Shown here piece after piece: positions 20,430 through 32,100 of a stretch of DNA of 64,000 nt. Source of the stretch: Nannobrachium achirus. Lineage: Eukaryota; Chordata; Actinopteri; Myctophiformes; Myctophidae. The first letter of the stretch is position 1. Each line of letters starts with the position of its first letter. The notes under the pieces are model-generated. The model was not told the DNA's origin and searched no databases. It was given only the letters and a program-made list of their open reading frames with translations. A program made the position numbers and the translations under genes. The stretch lies in the NCBI GenBank assembly GCA_963921795.1, contig OY997652.1:57314838-57378837 (forward strand), written 5' to 3'.

Positions 20430-21760
20430 GCCTAAGAATAAAAGAAATTAGACCTCAAGACAGGTCTATTCTTTTCTTCAGTTTTCCCTTTTTTGATCCA
20501 GCACCTGTCGCAATATTGTGGATGTGTGTGAATCCTAATGTAATGTTTCATATAGTTGTCAGTGCACCACTGTGTAAAGTGAGAGATGGTGTTCTGGAAG
20601 GGGAGCGTTTCGCTGTTACTATGTGTCATCTGTTCGACACCCAACTCTAACCCTTACCATAAACCTAACCTCTGTGGGGTGAGTTGCTAACCCTCCCGAC
20701 GCTTTGTCGAAATGACGGTCGTTTGAAAGAGCAAGATTTCCTCTTCTGGAAGTCTGTAATAGAGTTATTGTCATGAAGCAGTCCGAGAATGGCAGTGTCA
20801 TCAGAGTATTTAAAGTATGTGATGTTGATGGGTGAAGGGCTGATACAGACATTTGTGTATGTAGAGGAAGGGACTGAGGACACACCGACACCTGTGTTGG
20901 TAATAACAGTTGATGAGAATGATGAACCTACTGTGCTTTAACTGTTTGTGGTATATTACTCAAAACATTGTGAATCCAGCGGATGAGGAATGGAGGAATG
21001 CTGAGGTGTTGCAGAACTAAAATCAACAAAAAGAATAGTGGCAAAAATTTCTGAGGATAAATCCAGGAGGTATGCCACAGCATCCTCTGCCCCCCTCTTG
21101 GCCCTGTAGGTGAACTGATAAGGGTCCAGCTGTGTCCTGACAGCTGGCAGTATGATGTTCAATGTCTTTTCAGGAGTTTCATCATTTTTTATGTTAGTGC
21201 AACAGGTCTATAGAGGTTAGGTTCTGAGGAGCAGGGTTTCTTGGGTACCGGTATGATGGTGAATGTTTTCCAGAGGGTGGGTATGGATGCTGTCTGGTAG
21301 GATTCCCAGAAGATGGAATGAAGAATGGGGGAGAGCTCCATGGCACAGAGCTTGAGCACCATTGCAGAAATGAAAGGGGGAGGGCTCCCAACAGTTCCTC
21401 ACAGGCAGCAGATGATTATCAAACTGTTTATAAAAAGTATTCAGGGTATTTACAAAGTTGGTAGGATCTGGAGTTGTACAGTTATTCTGTCTTGTCTACC
21501 AGTTAGAACTTTTACTTTATTGAAAGCTTGTTTTGTGTGTTTTGTGTTCATGTTGTTTCTAAACTCCTGTTCTAAACTATTTTTGTATTTTAGTTTGGCT
21601 TTAATAATTTTGTTCTTAATTTGCCCATCAATTAATCCTGGCGTTGAAATGCCTTCTGCTTTTCACTGAGACTATGTTTAAGATGAGGAGTGATCCATGC
21701 TATGAAATAGAACTTGTCCGACTTTCGTCTTCCATCCATCTTTCCATATAAACCTTATTT
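20430..21760 (-). pseudogene. LINE reverse transcriptase pseudogene, copy 1
   Basis: Read on the minus strand, the order is IIPVPKKP-like fingers near 21250, LDPYQFTYRAKRG..DAVAYLLDLSS near 21060-21130, ILFVDFSSA near 21020, and a palm motif KYSDDTAI near 20810. These are RT motifs of jockey/CR1-type LINEs, with Y(A/S)DD as the catalytic site. Stops, frameshifts and a deletion after FVDFSS show that it is dead. Upstream sequence to about 21760 is probably the endonuclease-RT linker. Confidence 0.75.
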
Positions 21761-21860
21761 TGCAGCGCTACTCCTCCCACAGTTTTGGTGGCATGCCACA
21801 TGTCAAATCGACTGGCTTCACCAGGACTCATCTGTTTGCATTTTGCTGTGAGATATATGG

Positions 21861-22142
21861 GCTCTATTTTGATTGTCTTAAGTACTAGATCTTATGCCTT
21901 AACTTTAAGGCCTGTCCATACTGTCTCCGACCACCGAACCTTTCATCGGAGAGTTCAGACTTTCCGACGTACAGCTTTCCGAACTCTAATTCCCGAACCC
22001 TTTTCAGAACATGCGAGTGATGTCATTTTGTAGTTGAACCGGACATTTCAAATGAAAGTTTTGGTGGTCGGAGTCAGTATGGACAGGCCTTAAAGTTAAG
22101 GCATAAGATCTAGTACTTAAGACAATCAAAATAGAGCCCTAT
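21861..22142. mobile_element. MITE with about 75-bp inverted termini
   Basis: GGGCTCTATTTTGATTGTCT at the left is mirrored at the right end. The termini also share GGCCTGTCCATACTGTCTCC. A shortened relative lies at 37762-37932 in the duplicated block, and a diverged one spans 22735-22935. No coding sequence. Confidence 0.8.
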
Positions 22143-22424
22143 AGTTTTTAATTTATATTAATTTATTAGCGAATACATCTTCTCCCTTGACCTGAAGGGG
22201 GGAAACATTAAAGATGCGGTGCCATGATCCCACCATGATCATTAACTCAGTGTTTTTCAATTGGGCCTTTTGACTCAGAGGGCTCTTGTCTTAACCCATT
22301 TAGGCCTAACCTATAGTTAGGCCCAAATCAGAAATTAGCCAACAAAAACAAATGTTGATACATACTGTACATACTGTAAGCCCCTCCCATACACTAAAAT
22401 GTGTACCCGGCCTGAATGGAAATG

Positions 22425-22735
22425 ACTTTTTTTTTCCTATTGATTACTCACGCCATGGAGACTTGAGTTCAATAATATTTATCTTTTTTTGTATTTGTTG
22501 CATTCCTAAGACAATAATGTGATTTTAATACATTTGCCCTGATGGTTTCCCCATCCAGTGCCATGCATTCGGGTCCCCATCCGGAATCAATGGGGGTGAA
22601 TTTACTGTAATCACATTGTTGTCTTAGGAATGCGACAAATACAAAAAGATTTTGATTGAACTCAAGTCTCTATGGCATGAGTAATCAGTAGGGGAGAAAA
22701 AGTCATTTTGGGGGTGAACTACTCCTTTAAGTACC
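22425..22735. mobile_element. MITE related to the 9852-9958 element
   Basis: ACTCACGCCATGGAGACTTG and its complement lie near the two ends, and the right end is GGGGGTGAACTACTCCTTTA. The interior is a long imperfect palindrome around CCATGCATTCGG. The counterpart is at 38215-38522. Confidence 0.7.
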
Positions 22736-22938
22736 AGCTCTTATGCCTTAACTTAATTAAAGGCCTGTCCATATTGTCTCCGACCACCGAACCTTTCGTC
22801 GTTGAACTTCAAAATGACGTCGCTCGCATCTTATGAAAAGCATTACCCCGAATTAGAGTTCGGAAAGCTTCACGTCGGAAAGTCGGAATTCTCCTACGAA
22901 AAGTGAGGTGGTCGGAGACAGTATGGACAGGCCTTTAA

Positions 22939-23231
22939 AGGGGAAGACCACCCATTTTCAATATTGAAATATGTCATTAATATACCTTAGAGGAGTTGTG
23001 TGGAAATAGAAAAAAAGTTCCCCCCCTTCTGTGTTGCCTAGAACTGGAAGATTGATTTTGGGGTTTGTATTGTAAATTACAACTTGATGACACATTGTAC
23101 TTTACAATACAAACCCCAAAATCAATCCTCTAGGCAACACAGAAGAGGGGGAACCTTTTTCTATTTCCACACAACTCCTCTAAGGTATATTAATGACATA
23201 GTTCAATATTGAAAATGGGTGGTCTTCCCCT
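22939..23231. mobile_element. TTAA-flanked palindromic MITE
   Basis: A 293-bp, almost fully palindromic element begins AGGGGAAGACCACCCATTTT. It is flanked by TTAA at 22935-22938 and 23232-23235. The duplicate locus near 38725-38735 has one uninterrupted TTTAAATTAAG site. TTAA duplication is the piggyBac signature, but no transposase is present to confirm the superfamily. A partial relative lies at 33743-33830. Confidence 0.88.
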
Positions 23232-23363
23232 TTAAATTAAGGCATAAGAGCTGGTACTTGAAAAAATCTAAATACAGCCCAGAGGCTTTCAGCTTTCAGG
23301 GAATACACAGGGAATACAAATTTGCACATTATAACCACAGCTGGGGGGGCACGGTGGGGGGGG

Positions 23364-23790
23364 GGCACGGTGGCGCAATCGGTAGCGTTTTCGCCTCACA
23401 GATAGAAGGTCCTGGGTTTTGATTCCCGCCGGGGGACGCTGTGGGCGCTGGAGCGTGTCCTCTCCTCCGCGTCATCAGCGCCCGCACTCTAGGTGGGGTT
23501 GGCGAAAGGGCCTTTCTGTGTGGAGTTTGCATGTTCTCCCCGTGTCTCCTAGGGTAGATACCCTCCCAAAAACATCCCTATAATGCCTCAGCCTCCCCCT
23601 CCATCGCTATCAGCCGGGGTGCCTGATGGAGGGGAAAGGAACTGGTTGGAATAACGTGTTCCTTCCACTCGCTGCGTCCAACCGGGGAAGCTCCCCACTG
23701 TCAGGTGATAAGAAGCGGCCTGCTCACTCCTCATGCACTGAAGGAAGCATGAGGTCCAAATGTAATCTGATTACTTTCGGTTGTGTGTTA
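23364..23790 (+). mobile_element. V-SINE-like tRNA-derived SINE, copy 1
   Basis: The head is GGCACGGTGGCGCAATCGGT (A-box), followed by a decayed B-box in GGTCCTGGGTTTTGATTCC. The body has TGTGTGGAGTTTGCATGTTC and CTCCCCGTGTCTCC, which is the conserved core seen in DANA/mermaid-type V-SINEs of fish. The G-rich stretch just upstream (23343-23366) has expanded relative to the duplicate. The 3' boundary is uncertain. Confidence 0.8.
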
Positions 23791-24813
23791 TGGTCGTATT
23801 TTCTTTCACTCAGAAGTGGAAAATTACAACTGCACCATCTGTGTTTTTGTCATGGTCCTTAGAGAAGGGCATGTTTTAAACAAGAACGTGATATGGAGAT
23901 AGTTTACGAGATGAATCCATTTTCCTTCACAGGAATCCATTGCAGTAAAAAGAGGTTTTCATTTCTGGATGACTACATCTCCCGAAGGATTATGGGAATT
24001 TGAGTATTTGCGTCAGTTTTGGATGCCGCAGATCGCACACTACGGTTTACACAGCTGCTTTGACTGTGTCAACTGGAATGGCTGCCAGCCACACAACACT
24101 TCATTCAGCATTTCAACTAGTACCAATGAAAAAAGACACAATCTGAAGTCGTAAAAAGCTCAAGATTCTAATCATTGGTGACATTTTTTGACACAACCTT
24201 TCAACATTTCAGAGGCATCACAATGACATGGTATGTCCTGGCACACCTTTGGGTGTAATTTCAGTTTCACTCATTGCTTGAGGGACCTGTTTCAACTACA
24301 TTCTGTTGGCGGTGATAAATCTGTGCTGGTTTTGCTGCATTCTCTAGCAGCAACCTACACATACAATAGTTAATGACACGGGTAGAGGTACTGCAGTCGA
24401 GAGGAAGTGCTCATCTTAAGTACATTCTGACAACCTGGGTCAAGGAAGGTCATCTATGTCTAAATTACAGGTTTGCACAAAACAGTGCTACTAGACTTGT
24501 TCTGGGTTGTTCAATTAGAATTAACATTGAACGATGCACTTCAGCCTCTCATGGCTCACTTTTGAGCAAAGGATTTCCTCATGCTTGGCCACATTTTTCT
24601 GTTAATATATTAACTCAATGTTTTTGTTTGACCAGATTATTGTAATGATACACATGCTCACAATACAAGATATGCTGTTGTGGTCATATTGATGTACCTA
24701 GTGCAAAGACAAACTCAATGAAAAAAGCAGTACCTAATTTATAGAGCCATAGTTTATTGGAATAATCAGCCTTTAAGAGAAGGTTTTGCAAAAAGAAGTG
24801 AACAAGTTAAAAC

Positions 24814-25068
24814 TTAAGCTTGGCTGTGGTTAAAAGCCAAATAAAATAAAAAGTGAGTCTTAAGGAGGGACTTAAAAACCTCCTTGGACTGGGCAGACCT
24901 GACATAAAGGGGAAGGTCATTCCAAAGCCTAGGGGCAGCCACAGCAAAAGCACGATCACCCCAGCTATAAGTCGGGCGGTAGCCGTAGGGGACAGCAATG
25001 AAAGCTGACCGTAAAGCTCTAACTGGGTCAGGAGAGTGGAGGAGACAGGTGATCGAAGGAGACACCAA
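24814..25068 (-). pseudogene. LINE ORF2 C-terminal fragment
   Basis: The 84-residue minus frame contains YSWGDRAFAVAAPRLWNDLP, then LYVRSAQSKEVFKSLLKTHF. This is the standard end of CR1/L2/jockey-type LINE polyproteins. Only the extreme tail of the element is present, and the second segmental copy retains only its last about 30 bases. Confidence 0.8.
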
Positions 25069-25389
25069 CCTCTAACACCCGGCAGGAATGTCGGCCAACA
25101 GGAAAACCGCTGTCAGAAGCGAGTCAGAGGTGACTTCACTGAATATTTCCTGACGCCAGAAGGGCGTGTGTCATGGCAGAGAAATGTGGTCCAGTGGGGT
25201 TGTATGAATGTGTAGGACTCGTTGTAGGACTCGCTGAACATACTATTAGAATATAAAGCTATTTAACACTAAATGTAACCAAAAACAAATCCACATGCAT
25301 CCACAATGCATTATGCATTTTATCATAATAAATGTACCCCCATTGATTCCGGATGGACACACACACACACGCACGCACGCACGCACGCA

Positions 25390-25537
25390 TGCATGGCACG
25401 CACTCTGGTTCGAGACTGGTGTCTGCAGAAGCGGATGGATCTAAGGAAGCAGTACCCAGGCCGATGTAAAAGTATGTGGGAACGTGTTTTGTTTGAGTAC
25501 GAGAACACCGGTATTATGATTTTTAAACAAAAATAGC
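25390..25537 (+). other. Short open frame of unknown status
   Basis: The frame contains RDWCLQKRMDLRKQYPGRC, then SMWERVLFEYENTGIM, and a stop. It follows a (CA/GCAC)n tract at 25358-25398. The composition is protein-like, but no domain is recognised and no clear splice sites bound it. It could be a relic of a mobile-element gene or an exon fragment. Confidence 0.25.
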
Positions 25538-25617
25538 TGCTGTAATAGTTGAGGCTGATTCTAATGTCTTCTAAATCGGTTCCCTGAAAAAAAATTAAAA
25601 ATAAAAACACATGTTTC

Positions 25618-26004
25618 TATAGCAGATCAAACTTTTTAATGTCAAGGACTCTTATATGTATTTGATCGCGGACCCCCATCTCAAAATATTTAGTTCCACG
25701 GACCCCAAGAAAGAAAGATTTGAGTTACAAATGTTGAATAAAAAATATATATTCAAAGATTTATATATTTCGAGATTTAAAAAAAATAGCAGATCTACAA
25801 GCTCATAGCACAGCACGGCGCTATGAACGTGTAGATCTGCTATTTCTTAATAGACAAAGTATTAAAGTGGTTAAAATCGAAAGTTACACAGATGTTATAG
25901 TATCCTGGTCAGTATTTGACCCAGTATTTTTACTTTTTGATGCGTTTTCTGCCAAATACATATTCATTTTGGGGGCCCTTGACATGAAAAACATTTGAGA
26001 ACAA
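25618..26004. mobile_element. hAT-like element of the GACCCC/hairpin family, upstream of the kinase exon
   Basis: GCAGATCAAACTTTTTAATG at the left and CATTTGAGAACAACGG at the right resemble decayed CAGTGGTTCTCAAAC-type termini. Inside are GGACCCC motifs, AAAATATTTAGTTCCA (shared with 58400-58430) and a dispersed hairpin at 25784-25847. The TSD is not clear. The element ends about 25 bases before the first identifiable exon of the kinase/B30.2 gene. Confidence 0.5.
25784..25847. repeat. Dispersed hairpin family, copy 3
   Basis: AAATAGCAGATCTACAAGCT pairs with a right arm ending GATCTGCTATTT around a CATAGC...GCTATG inner stem. Confidence 0.85.
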
Positions 26005-26031
26005 CGGCGCTAACTATCTGTAGTGCACCAG

Positions 26032-26175
26032 AGGGGTATAATAGGTTAATTCAAATGGGAGACAGACCCGATCTTCACAAAATAGATGTCCAGAAAGCAG
26101 CTGGATTCGAAGATCTGGTCGACCTCATGAAGAGATGCTGGGACCCTGAGCCCAATAAGAGGCCTTTGTTTGGAG
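26032..26175 (+). CDS. Kinase C-lobe exon (subdomain XI)
   Basis: The exon encodes GYNRLIQMGDRPDLHKIDVQ, then GFEDLVDLMKRCWDPEPNKRP. The C-W-D-x-x-P-x-x-R-P motif is kinase subdomain XI, with the arginine that stabilises the C-lobe. The G.RPDL stretch is typical of TKL and RIPK-like kinases. The acceptor is taken as CACCAG before 26032. TGTAG at 26023 is an alternative that adds eight bases and shifts the phase. The donor is G/GTACAT after 26175, in phase 1. Confidence 0.75.
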
Positions 26176-29100
26176 GTACATCTACCTTTGTAGTCATATA
26201 CTGTATATATACTCTTATAGGCTATTAGTTATTTCAAGTTGTTAAATATTCGGTCAAAACAAGTTGAAAAGTACAAGTGTTGTACTTAGCTTCATGCTTT
26301 TATGTCTGATCAGGGCTTTAATCCCCAGTAAAAAGGATGAAACAGTGGAAATGTCTTCCTTGTTGAACTTTCACAAAAGCTTCATTTGAACAAACAGCAT
26401 ACAAAAGGGAGAAATGTATTAAAGCAATCTATCTGTAATTACAGCAGATTCTAAATAATGCTTTAGACATAGGCCTACAGTATTTGCCCAATAGGCCTGA
26501 TTCTAATTTTTATGTAATTAATTTGATAGATGTAACACATAGACCATACAGTACATTGTAACTTAGTTTCATGTAATAAACTATGGTGATTTATCAAATT
26601 CACTTTTGCTTTGAGCATTAAATGGTGGTTTTCATTTCAGAATGTGTTGAAGTGACAAGTCGTGTTTTTTCAAGACATGAGGGGGGATTCGACATTTTGA
26701 AACAGCTGGTAGGTAGTTTAAGAAACACAGGATAAGATGTTGATTTCCTTTGTGCAGGCACATACATGGTGGTGAATGATGGATGCAAGGGAGGCGGGGG
26801 GGGGGGGGGGGGGGGGTCACTTTAGGACGCATCATCAGTAGTGTGGGGTGTTTCGGCCATTAGACTTAAAACCTCGCCAAAGGTGGCCAGCTCAGCCCTG
26901 AACCTAGCTAGTAGCCTACTAACTCACAACAATGGAATGGAATCAATGCACTTTTCTGCCTCCATTAAATTATTGCAACTGTAGGTCGCAGTTAAATATG
27001 AAAACCGGCAGATCCTGTCCGTACGTAGGCCTATGTATGTCCGTCCGTCAGTTCCATCCATCCGTCCGTCCCTCCGTCCGACCATGAGTAACGCCTCAAT
27101 GTCTATAGCTACTGACCTGTTGACGTTGTGACATCACATTGTTGTGACATCACATTGTGACATTACATTCCGTTATTTGAAAACTAAAGTTTTCAAATAA
27201 TTGTACTGAAGTAAAAGTATATTTGCCTCTGAGAGTGGAGTAGAAGTAAAAGTACTGAAAATTGGAAATACTACAGTAAAGTAAAGCCTTTATCTATGTC
27301 TTTAGATTAGATGGCATGGACACACCTTAAGTGTTGAGCATTCTAGTCAGTTACTGTTCAACATGGGCCAAATTATTGTGGAACACTTTGCATTCATTAG
27401 AAAAATAAGACATACAGTATAATGCAGCCTATTCAATGTATGGCTATTATGGTTTAAAATGAGCAGAGTGCATATTAGGCCCCCCTATTGATTTTATTGT
27501 TGTCCTTTGCTCTCTTTCTCTTCAGACTCAGGACACCAAGACCAAAGAGAAGGATCTGGAAGGTACAGAGACAATCTTTCAAAACATATGGAGTTTGCCC
27601 AAATAATGAGTGTGTTGTTTAACCTCAATGTGTAGTCATGGTATCAATCAGCTCCATTTGGGCACAAAAGGGGCATGCCCATATATGGGCATACACTGGT
27701 GACATCTCCACATATGGGCATGAACGTTTCAAGGACTGATAGATCTCCTAGTAGTAGAGTAGTGTGTCATAGGTGTGAGGGCCGCTTAGCTTTGTGGCCT
27801 TTTCAGACCCTCATTTGAACTGGAGACCCTCCACCCTGAGTTTTGAAGTAAGCTGCCTTGGAGATCAGCTATTCCCAACAATATTTATCTGTGGAACCGA
27901 TCCTAAATGTAATGCTTGTAGATCTGCTATTTTCAAAAACATTGCCTCTTTCTATATATTATTTGACAATTTGGCCAATGTTTGACCAGTTATATTAGAG
28001 TTTGTTGATTACTTTTGAAGCAGTATTTTTCTTTGTTTCTTTTTCTTTTCTTTTTTTAGGCGTTAAAAGGGTCTTAAAAGTCCTTAAAGGGATTCTGTAT
28101 CCTCAAGCCGGACCAGTTCCTCCGGGAAGCTCAAACAGAGATGACTTTTTAAAACGTAAGTACATGTTGATGAGTACAACTTTTACACATGAAACTGTAT
28201 GGATACCAGTATACAATGAAGAGTGAACAGCGAAGTGTGTGTGTGTACAGCACAATACCAGACATATACTGTACTAATAAATGTGTTGCATACATCTAAG
28301 TATCGGAGCAGTTTGCTACGCAAACAGGATTCAAGCGCCACCATATATAACATGCCACTTGGCGCTTCGGTCGATAACTCTTGAACCTCAATGTCGTAGA
28401 ATCAAGAGGGGCCTATTTGACATAGAATGTGTTTAGGAAACAGCGCTAGTGGGAGGACTCCATTCACACTGTTTCACAAAACCCAGATCGGGATGTTCAG
28501 TCATGAGATTAGTGATTTAATTTCTGCACCCTGAGCCTATAACTCTCGAATCGTAGGTCAGACAATCAAATGTCCCTTTAATTCCTTGGATCTTTACGCA
28601 ACGCACACTTACCTACCGTACTACACCTACAGACTTTGTCCAGGTCTCATCCAAACTGGTACATCAAACCTCTTTAGTCATGTGATCAAGACGTATCTGT
28701 CAGATTTTTCGGATTCCATCCGATTGGCTATGATTGACTTTCAAAGTTTGTGGGAGGGACGCGTTTTGCATGAAATGCTAAATGCCATCCTTTTTTCCAT
28801 GAAATGCTAAATCAATGCCATCCTTTTCACTTTGGCCTGTTATAACGCTACCAGCAGGCCGACTTTTGCAACACAAATCTTTGCAACAAAATGCCTCAAA
28901 TCATGAATGCAGCGTCAGATTACAGTGAAAGGCCGAAGAAGACATGCCACCCTTTTCACATTGGACTATTATAGCGCCACCAGGGGACCACAACAATAAC
29001 ATACCTGACCTGGCGGAGAGCTCGGAAGAGCACTGCTTCTAGATTTCCATGATCTGAGCTAATGGGAGCATCTTCTAGAATCATACATGGGCAACTGGCG

Positions 29101-32100
29101 GCCTTCACTTCACTTAATGCGGCCCGCAGGTTAATACCGGAATACTGATATTATAATTGATTTCAGCCATTACAATTCCCAACGTGACCTGCTTTAATTC
29201 CATCAGTCTATATTAGTAGCTAAGGCCGGCTTTACACTGCCACTGAAATCTAGCCTGAATCAGATCTGAGTCACTTCAAAAGTGGAATCCGATTTTTTTT
29301 AAATAGTCTAAATCCAAACATGTCACATTCAGGTCACATGAAATCTGAGGACATCTGACACAGTCTGAAAGCAGCAACCACATCCACCCCATTGAGTTAT
29401 ATGCAGGTCACATGCAAGCCACATCAAACTGGCCAACTTGGCCAAGCGTCACTTGCTGCGCGAGCAGCGAGACCCAAGCGCGGCTGTAAATTACATCATT
29501 ACAGACCGCGAGTATTTACTATTTGATTACAGCGCACTGAGCACATGAGAAAAACAAAAGAGATGAGAGAAAACACGTGAGCTAAACAGTGAAAACGAGA
29601 GAGAAGAGTAAAGAAAAGAACAGAGAAAAACAATATTAACGTGTGTTTACAAAGGTCTATTATGTCGCATTTCCTGAACGTAATCAGAACGTAATCAGCC
29701 AGCGTCGACGTAGTGACGTAACGTCATGACGCCTACCTCATTACCACGGTAACCAAAGCATACATGTCGCCACAGGGCAGCTTTGGGCTGACACTGTCTG
29801 AATGCACAGATCAGATCTGTGTCACTTGCAAATGCAATGTGAAAAGTCGGGCCAAAAGATCAGATTTGAGAACAAATCGGATTTGGGCTGGATTTGACTG
29901 CAGTGTAAAGCCGGCCTTAATGACTTGTATAGTAGTATTAAATTGTGTATTTTTTATGTCCAATGTATTTGTATTTAGGTTCATAAAGTTAACATGAGTA
30001 TACAATTAAATGTGTTTGAAATGAAATCAAAATGTTAAATTTCAGGATTCCAATTCAAAAATAAAAATTATTCAGGATTCCAATTCAAAAGAAGCAAAAA
30101 TAGCCGATCTACAGTACAAGCTCAAAACGCATCGCAGTGCGATGCGTTTTTTTTTTTTGAGCTTGTAGATCTGCTATTTTTGCTTCTTTTGTATGAGATA
30201 CTAGAATGACAAAGTAGGACGTAGCAATATGCATTGTGGCCCTCTGGAGTGAAGGTGGAAATATAGTGGCCCTCGCCATCAACAAAGTTGCCGAGAAGCA
30301 CCGTGATTAGTTAATCCTGAGCAGGCTGTACTTTCTGGACCAATGAGACCAATGAGCTTCTTACAAATAAAATACTAGTTTTGAAGGCTGACTGCGGACC
30401 CTAGAAGTGTCAGAGAGACTAGATGTCCTTGGGGAGCACTGTTAGCTGTCTGAATATAATAAATAAAATAATAAAATGAGCAATCACCAAATATCTGCAA
30501 CTTGCTCTACTTAAAAATATTAAAATCTCCTTTTTTTAATGTGTAAAAATGTTGGTCTATAATAACATGGCCGGAATATAGTCATCACGTCAGGTAGAAA
30601 GTGTTTAAGTTATTTGATTTAAGTGATATTTGTATTGTATTTTATCGTGTGTTTTTTTTTTTTCTCACAGATTCCTCTCCTCTCTCTTCCTGAACGTAAT
30701 CAGAACGTAATCAGCCAGCGTCGACGTAGTGACGTAACGTCATGACGCCTACCTCATTACCACGGTAACCAAAGCATACATGTCGCCACAGGGCAGCTTT
30801 GGGCTGACACTGTCTGAATGCACAGATCAGATCTGTGTCACTTGCAAATGCAATGTGAAAAGTCGGGCCAAAAGATCAGATTTGAGAACAAATCGGATTT
30901 GGGCTGGATTTGACTGCAGTGTAAAGCCGGCCTTAATGACTTGTATAGTAGTATTAAATTGTGTATTTTTTATGTCCAATGTATTTGTATTTAGGTTCAT
31001 AAAGTTAACATGAGTATACAATTAAATGTGTTTGAAATGAAATCAAAATGTTACATTTCAGGATTCCAATTCAAAAATAAAAATTATTCAGGATTCCAAT
31101 TCAAAAGAAGCAAAAATAGCCGATCTACAGTACAAGCTCAAAACGCATCGCAGTGCGATGCGTTTTTTTTTTTGAGCTTGTAGATCTGCTATTTTTGCTT
31201 CTTTTGTATGAGATACTAGAATGACAAAGTAGGACGTAGCAATATGCATTGTGGCCCTCTGGAGTGAAGGTGGAAATATAGTGGCCCTCGCCATCAACAA
31301 AGTTGCCGAGAAGCACCGTGATTAGTTAATCCTGAGCAGGCTGTACTTTCTGGACCAATGAGACCAATGAGCTTCTTACAAATAAAATACTAGTTTTGAA
31401 GGCTGACTGCGGACCCTAGAAGTGTCAGAGAGACTAGATGTCCTTGGGGAGCACTGTTAGCTGTCTGAATATAATAAATAAAATAATAAAATGAGCAATC
31501 ACCAAATATCTGCAACTTGCTCTACTTAAAAATATTAAAATCTCCTTTTTTTAATGTGTAAAAATGTTGGTCTATAATAACATGGCCGGAATATAGTCAT
31601 CACGTCAGGTAGAAAGTGTTTAAGTTATTTGATTTAAGTGATATTTGTATTGTATTTTATCGTGTTTTTTTTTTTTCTCACAGATTCCTCTCCTCTCTCA
31701 TGGGACCCAAACACAGCATCGTGTCGCTCGCTCCTCTCAGAGGACGACAGGAAGGTAACTTTTGGACGAACAAACAAACCTGACCACCCAGAGAGATTTG
31801 TCCATTACACTAATGTGTTGAGTAGAGAGAGTCTGTCTGACCGTTCTTACTTTGAAGTAGAATGGAGTGGAAGGGACGTTACTATTGCAGTCAGTTATAA
31901 AGATATTAACAGGAAGGAAGGATCAATGTTTGGATATAATGATAAGTCCTGGGGGTTATTTATGGGTCTTACTCCTATGGGTCGTCAGTGCTGCTGTATC
32001 TATCACAACAGCATTCCCTCTCATATCCATGCGTTAAGACCTTTCCCCATCACAGGGGGGGCCATAGTGGGGGTCATAGTGGGGGTGTATGTAGATCACA

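Larger units (their letters stand above)
19515..24870 (+). repeat. Segmental duplication, copy 1
   Basis: This block is collinear with 35762-39391 plus 46425-47372. Shared content, in order, is a GIY-YIG remnant, a minus-strand LINE RT, MITEs, a V-SINE-like SINE, a unique segment around 23900-24870, and the end of a LINE frame. Copy 1 uniquely carries the hAT-like element at 19759-20193 and the TTAA element at 22939-23231. It lacks about 170 bases present at 35955-36120. The copies are similar throughout, with scattered small indels. Confidence 0.9.

Noticed and set aside
26790..26820. G-run as a regulatory quadruplex in the kinase intron
   Set aside because: It is a simple homopolymer of about 18 G. 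Nothing else supports regulation, and its length may be a sequencing artefact.
29764..31021. Duplicate 77-residue and 64-residue frames
   Set aside because: They lie in non-coding transposon-derived intron sequence and are duplicated only because the 1,016-bp segment is.
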